Source: Morella rubra (Eukaryota; Streptophyta; Magnoliopsida; Fagales; Myricaceae). Taken from it: a stretch of DNA of 64,000 nucleotides. Each line of letters opens with the position of its first letter. The first letter of the stretch is position 1. A model generated the notes under the pieces. It ran no database searches. It was not told the origin of the DNA and was given only the letters and a program-made list of their open reading frames with translations. Shown one piece after another: positions 60,386 to 64,000 of the stretch. The position numbers were made by a program, and so were the translations under genes. The stretch lies in assembly GCA_003952965.2 (NCBI GenBank), contig CM025855.1, forward strand, positions 2,083,252-2,147,251, given 5' to 3'.

Positions 60386-63300
60386 ATGGGGAAGAAAGGA
60401 GGCAGCTGGATCTCGTCGGTGAAGAAGGTTTTCAAACTCTCTCCAAATAAGGACTTACCGGATAGAAAGGTACTTAATTTCTATTATTTGTCAAAAATTT
60501 ACACGTTTAATTGTCAACTTTTCCTTAATTTTTCATGGTGCACATAATTCACAATCGGCAATTCAAAAATCATTAGTTCGCCTCATATAATTCTATACCT
60601 GTTTATGTTATTTTGACTGTAATTACCCAGCAGTGCCAGCAGCATTTAACCTGCATTATTGAGAGTAATTAAGGATTTAAAGCAATTCACGTTATAATTA
60701 CCCTTTAGATTCTTAATTTCTTCCTGTTTTTGAATTTAACGGTTTGCTGGTGGTCTACAATAGGGAAGTTCACAGACTCAAATTCAAAACAAAGCAAACT
60801 ATCACGGCAGCCGTTTTCCTGCTTTCCCTCCTCTGTTCCATTTCTGAAATTTGAGTAGTTTTAATGAGAATGAGACTTAAATGAGAGCAACCATGCTATC
60901 CAAAGGGAAATATTTTATTTAGAAACGGCATCAACCCCTTTACTGGAAAATTAGTCTGATCATCAAAGACCATTCGTATGCCGTATGGGGATCCAAACTA
61001 TGATTTTGGCTGGAAGATGACATGGGGGAGGTGGAGGAACCACTTTAAGATGATACATCCTTTTACTTTGGGACCCTTCAATGTTACAGAAGTGCATATG
61101 GTCCCCTAACAACATGACCCAATAATTTTTATAGGTTCATGGCATACACTTATCATGCCACCTAAGCTATCACATCATTCCCCTTGATCAACATGTGCCT
61201 GTTAAGTTATATCTCCATCATCCCAGGATTGTTGTCTTTTTCTGAGTTGATTTGATTGAGAAAATGTGTTGGCAGAATAATTAATATAACTCTAAAAGTC
61301 CTTATTATTTCCTTCATTTTTTGATGAAATGTTGATTGCTTGCTTCATTGAGTCTAATGTTAAGCGATTACATAATTTTGATCAGCAGGATACTTTGGAG
61401 AAATGGCAACATGACGCTCCAGAGGTCGTGTCATTTGAACATTTTCCCACAGAAAGCTCAGCGGACATCACAAATGATGAGAGCACTGCATCCAGCCCTG
61501 CAACCGAGGACAGAAATCATGCCATTGCTGTTGCAGTGGCAACTGCTGCAGCTGCAGAAGCTGCAGTTGCAGCAGCTCAAGCAGCAGCCAAAGTTGTTCG
61601 GTTGGCAGGTTATGGACGCCACTCTAAGGAAGATTGGGCTGCAACCCTTATACAGTCCTATTACAGGGGCTACCTAGTAATGCCCTTATCTCATACTCAT
61701 ACATTCAAAGCTTGATTAAACTTACACATAAAAACTGGGGAAAGTAATATTAGAAGTTGATGTGGCTTTTCTAGTCAAGTTTACTCGCTCGTTCATTATG
61801 GTATCCTTTATAAGGCATACCTTTTGGAGTCTTTGCAGTCCAGGTACGTTTATTAATAAGCCTGCACAGAATAGGCGAATAAGGCAGAAAGCAATGGCTT
61901 TTTATGAATGGGGGGTGAATAAGTTGCACATGTGTAGGACATTTATTGTCTGGCCCAATGTACTTTTCAGAAGATGTCTGCCACACATCCAAATCAGGTC
62001 CCCGAGTCCAATCAATACGGCAATGTTGCCTCTCTGGGAGGCTATTTGCACCAAGTCTAATGATATAAGGAGGTTTATAGAATATGACTGGCACATTTTC
62101 TTTTGGTACGTAACAACAATATTGTCATATGCAACCATTGGAAGCCTACCAACTTGCCCCGTTTTTGTAGGCTCGAAGGGCTTTGCGAGCTTTGAAGGGG
62201 TTAGTGAGGCTGCAAGCATTGGTGAGGGGGCATAATGTACGCAAGCAAGCACAAATGACAATGCGTTGCATGCAAGCACTGGTGAGAGTACAGGCAAGAG
62301 TACGCGCACGCAGACTCCAATTGACCCACGAGAAGCTTCAGAAGAAAGTAGAAGAAGAACAGAGAGGAGTGGAGGAAGAAGAACCAAAGCTCAAGAGCCC
62401 ACTTAGAAGGTATGACATGGAAGGTTGGGATAATAGGCGTCAAAGTACGAAGAAAATTGAGGAAAATGCTTCAAGGAGACATGACGCGGTCATGAAAAGG
62501 GAGAGAGCCCTCGCTTATGCTTATAGCTATCAGGTTAGTGAACATTTTGATTGCCATTTTAAAAGTGCTCCACAAGTATCTCAAACATATTCAACTTTTT
62601 ACTACCAAACATCAAAAATTTTTATACAAATTCTAACACATTCTCATACCAACTTTTATGAAATACATCAAATCTTCTCTCTCCTTATTTTTTAACAAAT
62701 TTCAATAAAAATTATTTTACTATTAAACCTTCTTAAATATTTTACCAATTTCAAACTCGAAATTTTATCTTACAAATTTAAAATTCTTAAAATTTATGTT
62801 TCATTGACAGCAACAGCAGCAGCAGCAACTCTTCCGATCGGACCTCAACGACAACGATGTTGGGCCATATGTCAACGAGCACGAAAAGGCTCAATGGGGA
62901 TGGAATTGGCTCGAGCGCTGGATGTCGTCGCAGCCATACCATGCCCGTAATACAGGACACCAGGAAACCCCTTATATGGCTCTTCCTACCACTACTGCCA
63001 CCACCACCACCACCACCGTCACTGATGACGTGTCCGAGAAAACAGTGGAAATGGACATCCATGCGCACTCGATGCTCAATCGAGACTCGCCCGAGTCAGG
63101 CCCATACCTAACTAAGCAGAGACAGGTGAGCTCGAATAATGTCCCTAGCTACATGGCCCCAACCCAGTCCGCCAAGGCCAAGGTACGGAACCAAGGTTCG
63201 AGTAAACAGCTCAGCCTCAATGTGCCTCAATGGAATCCATCAACAAGAAGAGTTTCGGTAGCTGAGTCGGGCTGTGACTCCACCAGCTCAGGAGGAGGAA

Positions 63301-63449
63301 CAGCAACCTATCAGGCCCCAAGGAGCCCAAGCCCAAAAAATAATGGGTCCCGCCTTCAAGCTAGAAGGCCCACGGGCTGTAGCCCTAACTCTCACGGCCC
63401 TGATGATTGGCCTCTCGCTGGTCACGCTTGGAGACATGATTTTGGTTAA
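60386..63449 (+). CDS. IQ67-domain (IQD) calmodulin-binding protein
   Basis: IQD proteins bind calmodulin and act as scaffolds at microtubules, the plasma membrane or the nucleus. Exons are 60386-60469, 61389-61676, 62171-62533 and 62811-63449, all in phase, giving 457 residues. The N-terminus ([17 protein letters not shown]) is the usual short basic start. An alanine-rich stretch ([20 protein letters not shown]) precedes the IQ67 domain, with [11 protein letters not shown] from residue 116 and the follow-on [10 protein letters not shown] and [15 protein letters not shown] repeats. As is typical, the first IQ motif is split by an intron between YL and AR. A DUF4005-type motif ([15 protein letters not shown]) lies in the C-terminal third. 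A run of seven Gln spans the exon 3/4 junction. The acceptor of exon 2 is CAGCAG, so a variant with one extra Gln is possible. I cannot assign the family number. Confidence 0.94.
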
Positions 63450-64000
63450 TTGGGTTGAGTATTTATGGCATATTAATGTGGGATAAGTACTCTGGATTGT
63501 GAATACGTTTGTTATTAATTTTTATCTTGTTGATGTGATTAACATTACTCTTTGAAGCTGGATAATAATATATATTTATATTTTCTATTCTTACGTTTTC
63601 TTTTTCACTTAATTACAGCTATAATTCTTGTGTTATTGCATAATTTTGAATGGATCGGTATTGTGGTCCAATTTTTCAGATATACAGCATTTTGGTCTAC
63701 CAAAAATCAATCGGCTAATGGAGATTTGGATGTCTATTGTTTGATAGCTTATCTGGAACCTCGTCCCTTTAATCAATTAATATTTGGTGAACGACACAAC
63801 TTTAAAAAAAGACTACAAGAACCAAATATCCCTTTCCACTTGTACTACTTAATTGAAAAATCAATACCACATGAAATGTATATTTAAGTATTTTCTGTTT
63901 TTTATATTTAGGGTCTGTTTGTTTGCTTGTAAAACTATTATTTTACATAAAAAAAAATTGATTGAAATATTTTTTTTTTTAAAAAAATTTCCTTTTTCAG
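63450..64000. other. 3' flank of the IQD gene
   Basis: AT-rich 3' UTR and downstream DNA with no gene. At about 63910 the phrase gggtctgtttgtttgcttg resembles the start of a PIF/Harbinger-type terminal repeat, but the window ends before any partner repeat can be seen. Confidence 0.4.

Noticed and set aside
61902..62443. Minus-strand frames opposite IQD exon 3
   Set aside because: They are shadows of the IQ67 exon, which is in phase with its neighbours.
1..64000. tRNA and rRNA genes, CRISPR arrays, bacterial operons
   Set aside because: None seen on reading both strands. The gene content and introns are plant nuclear.

Overview
The window is nuclear DNA from a flowering plant, most likely a eudicot. 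The evidence is AT-rich sequence, intron-dense genes with GT-AG introns, plant-only protein families (WRC plus JmjC demethylase, DMS3, GMI1, IQD) and plant-type Ty1/copia, LINE and MITE debris. I cannot name the species.

Layout, left to right. (1) 1-2646: no gene recognised. (2) 2647-20403, minus strand: a complete 12-exon KDM3/JMJ25-like histone demethylase gene whose exon phases all agree (6381 nt, 2126 residues). Its last intron (2722-8018) holds a complete but inactivated Ty1/copia element (2794-7654) with two 206-bp LTRs, PBS, PPT and a 5-bp target duplication. (3) 20404-21916: intergenic, with a long inverted repeat. (4) 21917-22300, minus strand: a small gene resembling mitoribosomal mL59/mL64 (CRIF1), with an intron in its 5' leader. 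(5) 26197-30187, minus strand: DMS3, the SMC-hinge protein of RNA-directed DNA methylation. (6) 31830-54548, minus strand: GMI1, a large GHKL-ATPase plus SMC-hinge protein with 36 coding exons over 22.7 kb. Its introns hold several MITEs and a LINE fragment. (7) 55.3-59.6 kb: intergenic, with a 466-bp tandem duplication whose two copies differ only by deletions. (8) 60386-63449, plus strand: a four-exon IQ67-domain (IQD) calmodulin-binding gene. (9) 63450-64000: no gene.

The most interesting result is that DMS3 and GMI1 lie head to tail and share exon lengths and phases over the hinge part. DMS3 therefore looks like a tandem copy of the 3' end of GMI1, still next to its source. In Arabidopsis the two genes are on different chromosomes. 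A second chromatin gene, the JMJ25-like demethylase, lies about 6 kb further on and carries a retroelement in its last intron, which recalls the intronic heterochromatin that controls Arabidopsis IBM1. A third theme is a set of very small retroposon insertions, each a few bases plus poly(A) flanked by 9-19-bp target duplications. One of these sits in frame inside a GMI1 exon. Coordinates and frames were worked out by eye; no database search was possible.
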